This document shows positions 56,771 to 64,000 of a stretch of 64,000 bases of DNA, piece after piece. The stretch comes from Streptomyces bambusae (GTDB lineage: Bacteria; Actinomycetota; Actinomycetes; Streptomycetales; Streptomycetaceae), in the NCBI RefSeq assembly GCF_020532645.1, contig NZ_JAJAUZ010000012.1:62001-126000 (forward strand). Reading direction: 5' to 3'. Position 1 is the first letter of the stretch; each line of letters starts with the position of its first letter. The translations under genes and the position numbers were made by a program. The notes below the pieces were generated by a model. That model ran no database searches, was not told the DNA's origin, and was given only the letters and a program-made list of their open reading frames with translations.

Positions 56771-57313
56771 TCAGATGCGGCCGCGGAGCGAGCGGCGGCG
56801 GCGCATCACGTGCACGCCGGCGCCCAGCGCCGCCACGCCCACCAGCCCGGCGCCCATCGCGGTCTCGGCGGTGGACGGGCCGAACGAGCCACCGAGGCCG
56901 CCCTGCGCGCCACGGGCCGGGAGGACCCGGAACTCGTGGGTGCCGAGGACGTCGCTGCCGTGGCAGCGCACGGTCAGCGTGTGGCGACCGGGCCGGGCCT
57001 CGTCGAAGATGCGGACCGTCGCGAAGCTGATCCGGCCCGGGGACATCTTCTTGTCACGGAAGGCATCGGGGGACTCGACCTCGCCGCCGTCCCGGCAGCC
57101 GGTCGCGGTGACGTCCATCCGGGCACCCTGGTGCACGTTGAGGGGGTTGACGGTGATGTCACGGGGGCCCCGGCCGTCACCGCCGCCGCCGTTGCCGCCG
57201 CGGCCGCCGCCGTCCCCGCCCACGGGGGCACCGCCCGCGAGGGCCGCCGGTGCGGCCAGGCCGATGGCTGCGACGGCTGCGGCCGTCGCCAGGAATACGC
57301 GTGCAACACGCAT
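56771..57313 (-). CDS. Secreted protein with C-terminal anchor; candidate class F sortase substrate B
   Basis: A 180-aa exported protein: signal peptide (to about ALAG, 27), a Gly-rich stretch, a beta domain with Cys in ATGCRDGGE and TVRCHGSDV, then GAQGGLGGSFGPS, a hydrophobic helix (MGAGLVGVAALGAGVHVM) and an RRRRSLRGRI tail. It has the same plan and the same pre-anchor motif as the gene at 56130, with only short local similarity elsewhere. ATG 57313 follows GGAGG. Divergent from the sortase gene. Confidence 0.83.
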   Translation of the reverse strand: MRVARVFLATAAAVAAIGLAAPAALAGGAPVGGDGGGRGGNGGGGDGRGPRDITVNPLNVHQGARMDVTATGCRDGGEVESPDAFRDKKMSPGRISFATVRIFDEARPGRHTLTVRCHGSDVLGTHEFRVLPARGAQGGLGGSFGPSTAETAMGAGLVGVAALGAGVHVMRRRRSLRGRI

Positions 57314-57656
57314 GGTGGAACCTCCAGAGGAGAGGCGCGCCGGGGCAGTTGCCACGGGCTGATCGACGAGAACGCCTCCCATGACGAACCCTCACGGAGT
57401 CTTTGATTCCGCGCATTTTGGACCGGGGCCGCCCCGCCCGCCGACACGCCGGGCGAATCTGACGGATCCGCAGGTCACACACCGTCAGGTGTTTTATATG
57501 ACCTTTACTCGTATGGGCGCATCCGTCCCGGTCCGGGGCCGGCCCGGCCACTCGTTCGCCGCCTCCCCGGTCGCCGCCCGCAGCGCGCCGCCCTACGGTG
57601 CGGGACAAGGGGGAAGAGAACGCGGGCGGGGAACCCCGCGTCGGGAAGGGAGAGAG
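57314..57656. other. 343-bp divergent promoter region
   Basis: Lies between the anchored-protein gene and the sortase. It holds an inverted repeat CTGACGG (57459-57465) / CCGTCAG (57482-57488) followed by an A/T-rich run (GTTTTATATGACC), plausible as a regulated promoter. Nothing else is recognisable. Confidence 0.4.
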
Positions 57657-58322
57657 ATGACCGAGGACGAGACCGGGCCGGACCGCAGGAAACGCTCCCC
57701 GTGGGGGGTGCTGGCCCTGGTCATGCTCACCGGCCTCGCCATGATCCGGAACGGGGCGGACGCCGAGAACGGCCCGCCTCAGCCGGCCGCGGCCGCCGCG
57801 GTCAAGGTGCAGCCGGACAGCCAGGCCGCGGCCGCGCCCACGCCCCCGGCCGGCCTGGAGGTCCTGGACCACTCCACGGTGGAACGGATCCGGATCCCCT
57901 CGATCCGGGTGGACGCGCCGACCATGACGGTCGGTCTGGACGCGGAGGGCTGGATCGACGCGCCTCCCCCGCAGGACCCGAACCTGGCCGGCTGGTACCT
58001 GAACGGCGTCGCCCCCGGGCAGCGCGGCACGGCCGTGGTCGTCGGCCACGTCGACAACGAGAAGGGCCCGGCGGTCTTCTACGGCCTGGGCTCGGTGCAC
58101 AAGGGCGACGAGGTGGAGGTGGCGCGGTACGACGGCCGCACGGCCGTGTTCGAGGTGTACGGCGTCGAGGTCTTCTCGAAGCACGACTTCCCCGGCCCGC
58201 GGGTCTACGGCGACACCGGGCACGCCGAACTCCGCGTGATCACCTGCGGCGGCGGCTACTCCAAGGCCGGCGGCTACGACGGCAACGTGGTGGTGTTCGC
58301 CCGCATGGTGGCGGTGCGCTGA
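57657..58322 (+). CDS. Class F sortase
   Basis: A 221-aa membrane-anchored transpeptidase: N-terminal helix (WGVLALVMLTGLAMI), an Ala/Pro linker, then the sortase barrel with IRIPSIRVDAP, VVVGHVDN (catalytic His131), VFEVYGVEVF and VITCGGGY (catalytic Cys197) with Arg206 or a nearby Arg as the third residue in AGGYDGNVVVFARM. Class F is the actinobacterial sortase group with poorly known substrates. ATG 57657 follows AAGGGAGA. The two anchored secreted proteins upstream are candidate substrates. Confidence 0.93.
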   Translation: MTEDETGPDRRKRSPWGVLALVMLTGLAMIRNGADAENGPPQPAAAAAVKVQPDSQAAAAPTPPAGLEVLDHSTVERIRIPSIRVDAPTMTVGLDAEGWIDAPPPQDPNLAGWYLNGVAPGQRGTAVVVGHVDNEKGPAVFYGLGSVHKGDEVEVARYDGRTAVFEVYGVEVFSKHDFPGPRVYGDTGHAELRVITCGGGYSKAGGYDGNVVVFARMVAVR

Positions 58323-58356
58323 GACCCGTCGTCGAACGCGGACTGCATGAACGTTG

Positions 58357-58383
58357 CTGCGGGCCCCTCGCCGGGGCCCGCAG
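58357..58383. terminator. Bidirectional stem-loop
   Basis: CTGCGGGCCCC / GGGGCCCGCAG, 11-bp perfect stem with a 5-nt loop, between the convergent sortase and deacetylase genes. Confidence 0.82.
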
Positions 58384-58386
58384 GCG

Positions 58387-59286
58387 TCAGTCGCGCAGCG
58401 GCAGTGCCGGCAGGGTCATGCGGTAGCCGCGCTCCAGCAGCCGGGGCAGGTAGCTGCGCAGGGCGGCCACGCTCTGCGAGCGGTCGCCGCCCGCGTCGTG
58501 GGAGAGGACGACCACGCCGGGGGCGGCGCCGCGCAGCACCCGGGTGACGATCGTGGAGGTGCCCGGCTCCTGCCAGTCCAGCGTGTCCACGGTCCACGCC
58601 AGGGGTTCCATGCCGAGGTCCGCCCCGATCTCGAACGCCGCCCGGTTCCAGGCGCCGAACGGGGCGCGGAACCAGACGGGTGCCGTGCCGGTCACACGGT
58701 CGACGAGTTCGCTGGTGCGGCGGATCTCCCGGTCGAGGGCCGGCCGGCTCAGCCTGGGGATGAGCGGGTGGGTCCAGGTGTGGTTGCCGATCACGTGGCC
58801 CTCGTCGGCCATGCGGCGCAGCAGGTCGCGGTGTTCGGTGGCCATCTCCCCGCAGACGAAGAACACCGCCTTGACATCGTGGCGGGCGAGGGTGTCCAGG
58901 ATCTTCGGGGTGTAGCGGGGGTCGGGTCCGTCGTCGAAGGTCAGCGCCATGCTGCTGCCGGCGGGCGGCATGTCGAGCAGCGGGCGGGTGCGGACCGGCG
59001 GCTTGGCGGGGCGGCGGCGGGGCATCTCGTCGGCCATCGGGCTGAGCCGGTACGGGGCGCGGGCCCCGGGGCGCACCGCCTGCGGGGGGCCGGGGGCGGG
59101 TGCGGGGGCAGCACCCGGCGCCGCTCCGCTCGCCTGCGGTCCGCCCGCCCCGGGGGCGGCGGCCGTGTGCCGGCCGGGGGTTCCGGCCTCTCCCCCGGTG
59201 AAGAGTCCGGAGGCGACGGCGGCTCCGAGGAAGACGGCGGTGCGCAGCACCATCCGGCGACCCGGAATCAGCTCTTCAGATTTCAT
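58387..59286 (-). CDS. Exported polysaccharide deacetylase (NodB domain)
   Basis: A 299-aa enzyme removing N-acetyl groups from chitin-like or peptidoglycan glycans. The N-terminus (GRRMVLRTAVFLGAAVASG) is a twin-arginine-like export signal, followed by a long Ala/Pro/Gly linker (about 35-95). The NodB domain has TFDDGPD (motif 1), GNHTWTHP (motif 2, metal His), WFRAPFG (motif 3) and LSHDAGG (late His). ATG 59286 lacks a good ribosome site. Convergent with the sortase, in the cell-surface cluster. Confidence 0.92.
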   Translation of the reverse strand: MKSEELIPGRRMVLRTAVFLGAAVASGLFTGGEAGTPGRHTAAAPGAGGPQASGAAPGAAPAPAPGPPQAVRPGARAPYRLSPMADEMPRRRPAKPPVRTRPLLDMPPAGSSMALTFDDGPDPRYTPKILDTLARHDVKAVFFVCGEMATEHRDLLRRMADEGHVIGNHTWTHPLIPRLSRPALDREIRRTSELVDRVTGTAPVWFRAPFGAWNRAAFEIGADLGMEPLAWTVDTLDWQEPGTSTIVTRVLRGAAPGVVVLSHDAGGDRSQSVAALRSYLPRLLERGYRMTLPALPLRD

Positions 59287-59423
59287 TACCAACAGCTCGC
59301 ACGCCAGACAGCGTGGAGCGCTCATCGACACTGGTCAAGTGGGTTAAAGCACCCGATGGGAGGAGCCCGCACGGGCGGTGGCCGGTTTCGCCCGGTGCGG
59401 CCGGAAATCGCCGGCCGAGTGTG

Positions 59424-62400
59424 TCAGGACCTGCGGACCAGCGGGAACGGGAGCGTCTCGCGGATCGTGAGTCCCGTGAGGAACATGACGAGCCGGTCGA
59501 CGCCGATGCCCAGGCCGCCGGTGGGCGGCATCGCGTACTCCAGGGCGTCGAGGAAGTCGTTGTCGAGTTCCATCGCCTCGGGGTCCCCGCCGGCGGCGAG
59601 CAGGGACTGGGCGGTGAGCCGGCGCCGCTGCTCGACCGGGTCGGTCAGTTCCGAGTAGGCGGTGCCCAGTTCGGTGCCGAAGGCCACCAGGTCCCAGCGT
59701 TCGGCGAGCCGCGGGTCGGTGCGGTGCTGCCGGGTGAGCGGGGACACGTCCGTGGGGAAGTCCTTGTAGAAGGTGGGGAGCTGGGTACGTTCCTCGACGA
59801 GCCGCTCGTACATCTCCAGGACCACGTCGCCGCGGGTGTCCTCGGGGGTGTGCGGGACGCCGGCCCGGTCGCAGAGGGCGCGCAGCACGTGCTCCTCGGT
59901 GTCGGCGTCGACCGGCTCGCCGAGCGCCTCGCTGACCGCGCCGTACAGCGTCTTCACCGGCCAGGGGCCGGAGATGTCGTGTTCGACGAGCCGGCCGTCC
60001 TTGCCGGCCTTGCGGGCGACGGGGGCGCCGAAGGCTGCGGTGGCGGCGCCCTGGATCAGCTCGCGGGTCAGCTCGAGCATCACGTCGTAGTCGGCGAAGG
60101 CCTGGTAGGCCTCCAGCATCGTGAACTCGGGGTTGTGCTTGTACGAGACGCCCTCGTTGCGGAAGGTGCGGCCCATCTCGAAGACCTTCTCCATGCCGCC
60201 GACGCAGAGCCGTTTGAGGTACAGCTCGGGTGCGATGCGCAGGTAGAGGTCGAGGTCGTAGGCGTTGATGTGGGTGGTGAAGGGGCGGGCGTTGGCCCCG
60301 CCGTGGATCTGCTGGAGCATCGGGGTCTCGACCTCCAGGAAGCCGCGTTCCAGCAGCCCCTGGCGGAGGGCCTGGACGGCCGCGGAGCGGGCCCGGACCA
60401 CGTCGCGGGCCTCGGGACTGGCGACCAGGTCCAGGTAGCGGCGGCGGACCCGGGCCTCGGGGTCGGCGAGGCCCTTGCGCTTGTCGGGCAGCGGGCGCAG
60501 GCACTTGCCGGTGAGCTGCCAGGAGCGGACGAGTACCGACGGCTCCCCGCTGCGGCTGGCGGCGATCTCCCCGGTGGCCGTCACGTGGTCGCCGAAGTCG
60601 ACGTCGGCGGTGAACGAGCCGAGGGCGGTGCCGGAGCCGTCGCGGGTGAACATCAGCTGGAGGTCGCCGGACCAGTCGCGCAGGACGGCGAAGACCACGC
60701 CGCCGAGGTCGCGGACGACCATCACCCGGCCGGCCACGGTGACCGTGTCGCCGGTGCGGGCACCGGGGGCGAGTCCCGGGTGGGCCGCGCGGACCTCGGC
60801 GAGGGTGTGCGTACGGCGTGCGATGACGACGGGGTACGGGTCGGTGCCGGCGGCGCGCAGCCGCTCCAGCTTCCGGTGCCGGACCCGGACCTGATCGGGC
60901 AGCGCGGGCCCGGCCGTCTCCTGTTCCTCCTCGCCGAGGCCGAGGGAGGCGATGGAGGGCAGGCCTTCGGTGGTGGCGGGGGCGGTGACGCCGGACGGGT
61001 GCCCCTTGCCCCACAGCTTGCGCAGGCTCGGTACGGAGACGAACCCCTCGGCGATGCCGGAGGCGAGGCTGATCCGGGCCAGCGAACCGGCGTCGGCGTA
61101 GCAGAGCATCCGCGGGTACCACTCGGGCCCGTACTTCACGTTGGAGCGGTACAGGGCCTCCAGCTGCCACCAGCGGGAGAAGAACAGCAGCAGCCGGCGC
61201 CACAGCCGCAGGACGGGGCCGGCGCCGATCCGGGCGCCCTCCTCGAAGACGGAGCGGAAGACGGCGAAGTTCAGTGAGATCCGGCGGATGCCGAGCTTGG
61301 GCGAGGCGGCGCACAGTTCGGCGACCATGAACTCCATGACGCCGTTGGGGGCGCGGCGGTCGCGGCGCATCAGGTCGAGGGAGATGCCGTCCTTGCCCCA
61401 GGGGACGAAGGACAGCAGGGCGATCAGGGTGCCGTCGGCGTCGAAGGCCTCGACGAGCAGGCAGTCGCCGTCGGCGGGGTCGCCGAGCCGGTCGAGGGCC
61501 ATGGAGAAGCCGCGTTCGGTCTCGGTGTCGCGCCACTGGTCGGCGCGGTCGATGATGCGGTTCATCTCCTCGTCGGTGAGGGCGGAGTGGCGCCGGATCT
61601 GCGTGCTGCAGCCGGCCCGCCGGACCCGGTTGACGGCCTGGCGGGTGACGCGCATGTCGCGGCCCGCCAGGTCGAACTGGGCCACGTGCAGGATGGCCTC
61701 GTCGCCCAGCTGGAGCGCGCCGAGACCGGAGCGGGCGTAGGCGGTGGCGCCGTGCTCGGAGGCGCCCATGACGGCGGGGGCCCAGCCGTGTTTGCGGGCC
61801 ACCGCGAGCCAGGCGTCGACGGCCGGGGTCCAGGCTCCGGGGTCGCCCACCGGGTCGCCGCTGGCGAGGCAGACGCCGGCCTCGACGCGGTAGGTGACGG
61901 CGGCCTTGCCGTTCGGGGCGAACACGACGGCCTTGTCGCGGCGGGTGGCGAAGTAGCCGAGCGAGTCGTTGTGGCCGTAGGCGCCGAGCAGGGCGCGGAT
62001 GCGGGGTTCCTCGTCGCCGTGCAGGGCGGCGGTGAGGCGCTGGGAGCGGAAGAGCGTGGCAGCGGCGTTCAGCAGGGCGAGGGCGCCGAACAGGCCGCAG
62101 AAGAAGAACAGCGGGCGGGGCGGGCGGCCGTCGAACTGGCGGGCGGAGAAGAGGCCGCCGAAGACCTGCTTGGCGGCCCAGTCGAGCCACTGGCCGCGCG
62201 GGAGGGTGCCGGGCCAGATGGCGACGAGGCCCCAGCCGAGGAGGACGGCGGCGAGGAGGCCGAGGCCGAGGACGAGCAGGGCGCGCCAGAAGGCGCCGCT
62301 GCGGGAGGCGGCGTAGAACTCTCCGCGGGCCAGGACCAGGACGACGGTGGCGGCGACCGCGAGGACGAAGGAGGCGGCGCCGATCACGTACTCGCCGTCC

Positions 62401-62729
62401 GCCATCCAGACGAGGTCCACGAGGATCAGGAGGCCGAGGTAGCAGACGACGATCCACCAGGCGACCTTCTTGCGGGCGCCGAGGGCGGCGGCGAGGAGGA
62501 AGAGGAAGACGGCGTAGGCGAGGTTGGCGCTGACGGGGACGACGATCTCGTCGAGGAAGCGGACCACCGGGCGCAGGAGGCGGCGCAGGCCGGGTGAGAG
62601 GGCCAGGAGGGCGCAGAGGAGGCCGAGGGTGCCGAAGAAGGCGGCGAAGCCGTCGGGGATCCGGTTCAGGAACCGGATCCCCGCCGCCGCTTTGCGGGCC
62701 GTGTGGGTGTCCTCCGCGCGCACGCTCAT
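59424..62729 (-). CDS. lysX: LysX: lysylphosphatidylglycerol synthase fused to lysyl-tRNA synthetase
   Basis: An 1101-aa bifunctional membrane enzyme: N-terminal membrane domain (about 35-240), a DUF2156 aminoacyl-phosphatidylglycerol synthase domain (about 245-560; LGYFATRRDKAVVFAPNGKAA, ISLDLMRRDRRAPNGVMEF), a tRNA-anticodon OB-fold (about 700-790) and a class II LysRS catalytic core (about 800-1101; FLEVETPMLQ, MEKVFEMGRTFRNEGV, GLGIGVDRLVMFLTG). It charges tRNA-Lys and transfers lysine to phosphatidylglycerol, making the membrane less negative and more resistant to cationic peptides. ATG 62729 has no ribosome site and may be leaderless. Full length, no frameshift. Confidence 0.96.
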   Translation of the reverse strand: MSVRAEDTHTARKAAAGIRFLNRIPDGFAAFFGTLGLLCALLALSPGLRRLLRPVVRFLDEIVVPVSANLAYAVFLFLLAAALGARKKVAWWIVVCYLGLLILVDLVWMADGEYVIGAASFVLAVAATVVLVLARGEFYAASRSGAFWRALLVLGLGLLAAVLLGWGLVAIWPGTLPRGQWLDWAAKQVFGGLFSARQFDGRPPRPLFFFCGLFGALALLNAAATLFRSQRLTAALHGDEEPRIRALLGAYGHNDSLGYFATRRDKAVVFAPNGKAAVTYRVEAGVCLASGDPVGDPGAWTPAVDAWLAVARKHGWAPAVMGASEHGATAYARSGLGALQLGDEAILHVAQFDLAGRDMRVTRQAVNRVRRAGCSTQIRRHSALTDEEMNRIIDRADQWRDTETERGFSMALDRLGDPADGDCLLVEAFDADGTLIALLSFVPWGKDGISLDLMRRDRRAPNGVMEFMVAELCAASPKLGIRRISLNFAVFRSVFEEGARIGAGPVLRLWRRLLLFFSRWWQLEALYRSNVKYGPEWYPRMLCYADAGSLARISLASGIAEGFVSVPSLRKLWGKGHPSGVTAPATTEGLPSIASLGLGEEEQETAGPALPDQVRVRHRKLERLRAAGTDPYPVVIARRTHTLAEVRAAHPGLAPGARTGDTVTVAGRVMVVRDLGGVVFAVLRDWSGDLQLMFTRDGSGTALGSFTADVDFGDHVTATGEIAASRSGEPSVLVRSWQLTGKCLRPLPDKRKGLADPEARVRRRYLDLVASPEARDVVRARSAAVQALRQGLLERGFLEVETPMLQQIHGGANARPFTTHINAYDLDLYLRIAPELYLKRLCVGGMEKVFEMGRTFRNEGVSYKHNPEFTMLEAYQAFADYDVMLELTRELIQGAATAAFGAPVARKAGKDGRLVEHDISGPWPVKTLYGAVSEALGEPVDADTEEHVLRALCDRAGVPHTPEDTRGDVVLEMYERLVEERTQLPTFYKDFPTDVSPLTRQHRTDPRLAERWDLVAFGTELGTAYSELTDPVEQRRRLTAQSLLAAGGDPEAMELDNDFLDALEYAMPPTGGLGIGVDRLVMFLTGLTIRETLPFPLVRRS

Positions 62730-62799
62730 GCTTGGACTGTAGGTACGCCACGCCCGGCGCGCGCGCCGTGCACACCCTCGGGGGCCGGCGCCCCCGCTC

Positions 62800-62972
62800 C
62801 CGGGGCTCCGCCCCGGACCCCGGTCCTCGATCGCCGGACGGGCTTGATGTGTCGCCCGGCCCCGGCATCGGACGCTGCGGGGCAAAAACAAGCCCCGCCG
62901 ATTGAGGCGCGGGGGTCCGGGGGCGGAGTCCCCGATCTTTGGGCCCCGCCGGCGACTGAGGCGCGGAGCCCC
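62800..62972. repeat. Composite streptomycete intergenic repeats (second locus)
   Basis: One plus copy (62800-62850, GGGGCTCCGCCCC ... CGCCGGACGGGCTTGAT), then GCGGGGCAAAAAC, then a minus copy (62890-62940) and a second partial minus copy (62943-62972). The order, orientation and the CAAAAAC spacer match the locus at 32664-32903. It fills most of the gap between lysX and the CapA gene. Confidence 0.85.
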
Positions 62973-62974
62973 CG

Positions 62975-64000
62975 TCAGCGGCCCAGGGTGAGGCCGGCGC
63001 GGGCCGCGCCCCGGCTGAGGACGGCTTCGGAGACGGCGTCCAGGGCCACCCGGTAGTCCTGCCGGCCCGGCTCGGCCGCAAGTCCGTCGGGCAGGTGGAC
63101 GAGGCGGCCGACACCGGTGTCCATCCACTGCGGCACGAACTCCGCCTTCGTCACCCGCCACCGCTCCCCCACCCGCCCCGGCGGCTCGAAGCGGAACCGC
63201 GCGAGCGACCCGTAGTTGCCGCGCGGATCGAAGTCGCCGTCGTGGTTGACCATCCGCCCGGCGATCTGGTCGCCCATGCCGTAGACCACCCAGGTCCCGT
63301 TGACCTTCTCGTACGCCTGCGGCACGTGCGCGTGCGTGCCGAGGATCAGGTCGACGTCCGGCCGCCCGCCGGTCGTGGCGGCCGTCAGCGAGCGCCCCAG
63401 CTCCAGCTGGACCGCGTCCGGCGCGGTCTGCCACTCGCTGCCCCAGTGCAGGCTGACGAGGACCACGTCGGCGCCGCCCCGCCGCGCCGCCCGCGCGTCG
63501 GCGAGGATCTTCTTCTCGTCCATCAGGTTGACCGCCCACGGCTGCCCCTCCGGCAGCGGCACGTCATTGGTCCCGTACGTGTAGGCCAGATGGGCGACCT
63601 TGGCGGTGCCGGCGGTGTACGTCTGCGGTGCGGCGGCCTCCGCGGCCGTACGCGCCGACCCGGCGTGGCCGAGCCCCTGCCGGTCGAAGGCGTCGAGGGT
63701 GCGGCGCAGCCCGTCGGCGCCGTCGTCGAGGGTGTGGTTCGAGGCGGTGGAGCAGCCGTCGTACCCGGTGGCCTTGAGGGCGGCGGCGATCTGCGGCGGG
63801 GAGACGAAGGCCGGGTAGCCGGTGAACGGCCCCTCCGCCGGCCCGTACACGGTCTCCATGTGGCACAGCGCCAGGTCGGCCTTGCCGACCAGCGGTTTCA
63901 CCGCCGCGAACATGGGCCGGAAGTCGTATCCGGCGCCCTCCGCGTCCACCGCGGCCTGCCGGATGACCGAGTCGTGCGGGAGGACGTCGCCGCTGGCGAC
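62975..64000 (-). CDS. CapA-family (PgsA-like) metallophosphatase-type protein, 5' end missing
   Basis: The C-terminal 341 residues of a CapA/poly-gamma-glutamate-synthesis-like protein; the start lies beyond the right edge. Visible are ASGDVLPH (metal-binding opening), DFRPMFAAVKPLVGKADLALCHMET, TASNHTLDDG, VLVSLHWGSEW and ILGTHAHVPQAYEKVNG, the metal ligands and phosphoesterase-like motifs of the family. In actinobacteria these are usually exported proteins of unclear role, possibly phosphodiesterases. It ends in the repeat region next to lysX. An apparent internal GTG at 63949 is not the real start. Confidence 0.9.
   Translation of the reverse strand, partial: VASGDVLPHDSVIRQAAVDAEGAGYDFRPMFAAVKPLVGKADLALCHMETVYGPAEGPFTGYPAFVSPPQIAAALKATGYDGCSTASNHTLDDGADGLRRTLDAFDRQGLGHAGSARTAAEAAAPQTYTAGTAKVAHLAYTYGTNDVPLPEGQPWAVNLMDEKKILADARAARRGGADVVLVSLHWGSEWQTAPDAVQLELGRSLTAATTGGRPDVDLILGTHAHVPQAYEKVNGTWVVYGMGDQIAGRMVNHDGDFDPRGNYGSLARFRFEPPGRVGERWRVTKAEFVPQWMDTGVGRLVHLPDGLAAEPGRQDYRVALDAVSEAVLSRGAARAGLTLGR

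Overview
The window is about 64 kb of very GC-rich chromosomal DNA from an actinomycete, almost certainly a Streptomyces or close relative. The signs are the strong third-position GC bias, GTG/TTG starts, mostly leaderless or GGAGG-led genes, Ser/Thr kinases with extracellular sensor domains, a class F sortase, LysX, a LysM protein behind a c-di-AMP riboswitch, and copies of streptomycete intergenic palindromic repeats. I saw no tRNA, rRNA, IS element, prophage, CRISPR array or modular natural-product cluster. It reads as accessory or arm-proximal chromosome made of many small regulator-plus-target units.

Layout. 0-5 kb: start of a LysM cell-wall protein with its riboswitch, a crotonase, a TerD protein, a Tat-exported FAD oxidase and an alpha/beta hydrolase. 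5-12 kb: an Lrp regulator divergent from an EamA exporter/aminotransferase pair, a flavoprotein, a Ser-X-X triplet-repeat membrane protein, a double UspA protein and a prolyl oligopeptidase. 12-20.5 kb: a large secreted propeller/FN3/LamG protein and an operon of one lipoprotein with two paralogous receptor kinases carrying substrate-binding-protein ectodomains. 20.6-25.4 kb: rhodanese-gluconokinase, a secreted pierisin/scabin-type ADP-ribosyltransferase, and a KDPG aldolase-KDG kinase operon divergent from an IclR regulator with twin operators. 25.4-31 kb: GlxA-type AraC regulator/isochorismatase, LysR/DapA-family lyase, a methyltransferase, and OhrR/Ohr. 31-39.5 kb: ATP-dependent DNA ligase, an MFS exporter, membrane proteins, small conserved proteins and a Tap-like secreted peptidase. 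39.7-44.7 kb: a UvrA-like drug-resistance ATPase, and an FAD monooxygenase divergent from a TetR repressor with a 36-bp perfect palindrome. 44.8-49.2 kb: sdhCAB divergent from a LysR regulator. 49-54 kb: an AlkZ-like glycosylase, a DinB-fold protein, and a PAS-GGDEF-EAL enzyme overlapping a DUF574 methyltransferase. 54-64 kb: cell-surface genes (Cys/His-rich anchored protein, two look-alike anchored proteins next to a class F sortase, polysaccharide deacetylase), then LysX and a truncated CapA protein.

The observations most worth following are: (1) the class F sortase locus, where two secreted proteins share a Gly-Gly-X-Gly-Gly-Ser motif before a C-terminal membrane segment and Arg tail, a possible uncharacterised sorting signal; (2) a protein with 26 consecutive Ser-X-X triplets; (3) the scabin-like ADP-ribosyltransferase; (4) an exported Cys/His-rich putative metal-binding protein; (5) paired receptor kinases with a lipoprotein; and (6) several unusually clear operators and terminators, including hairpins that hold the stop codons of both convergent genes.
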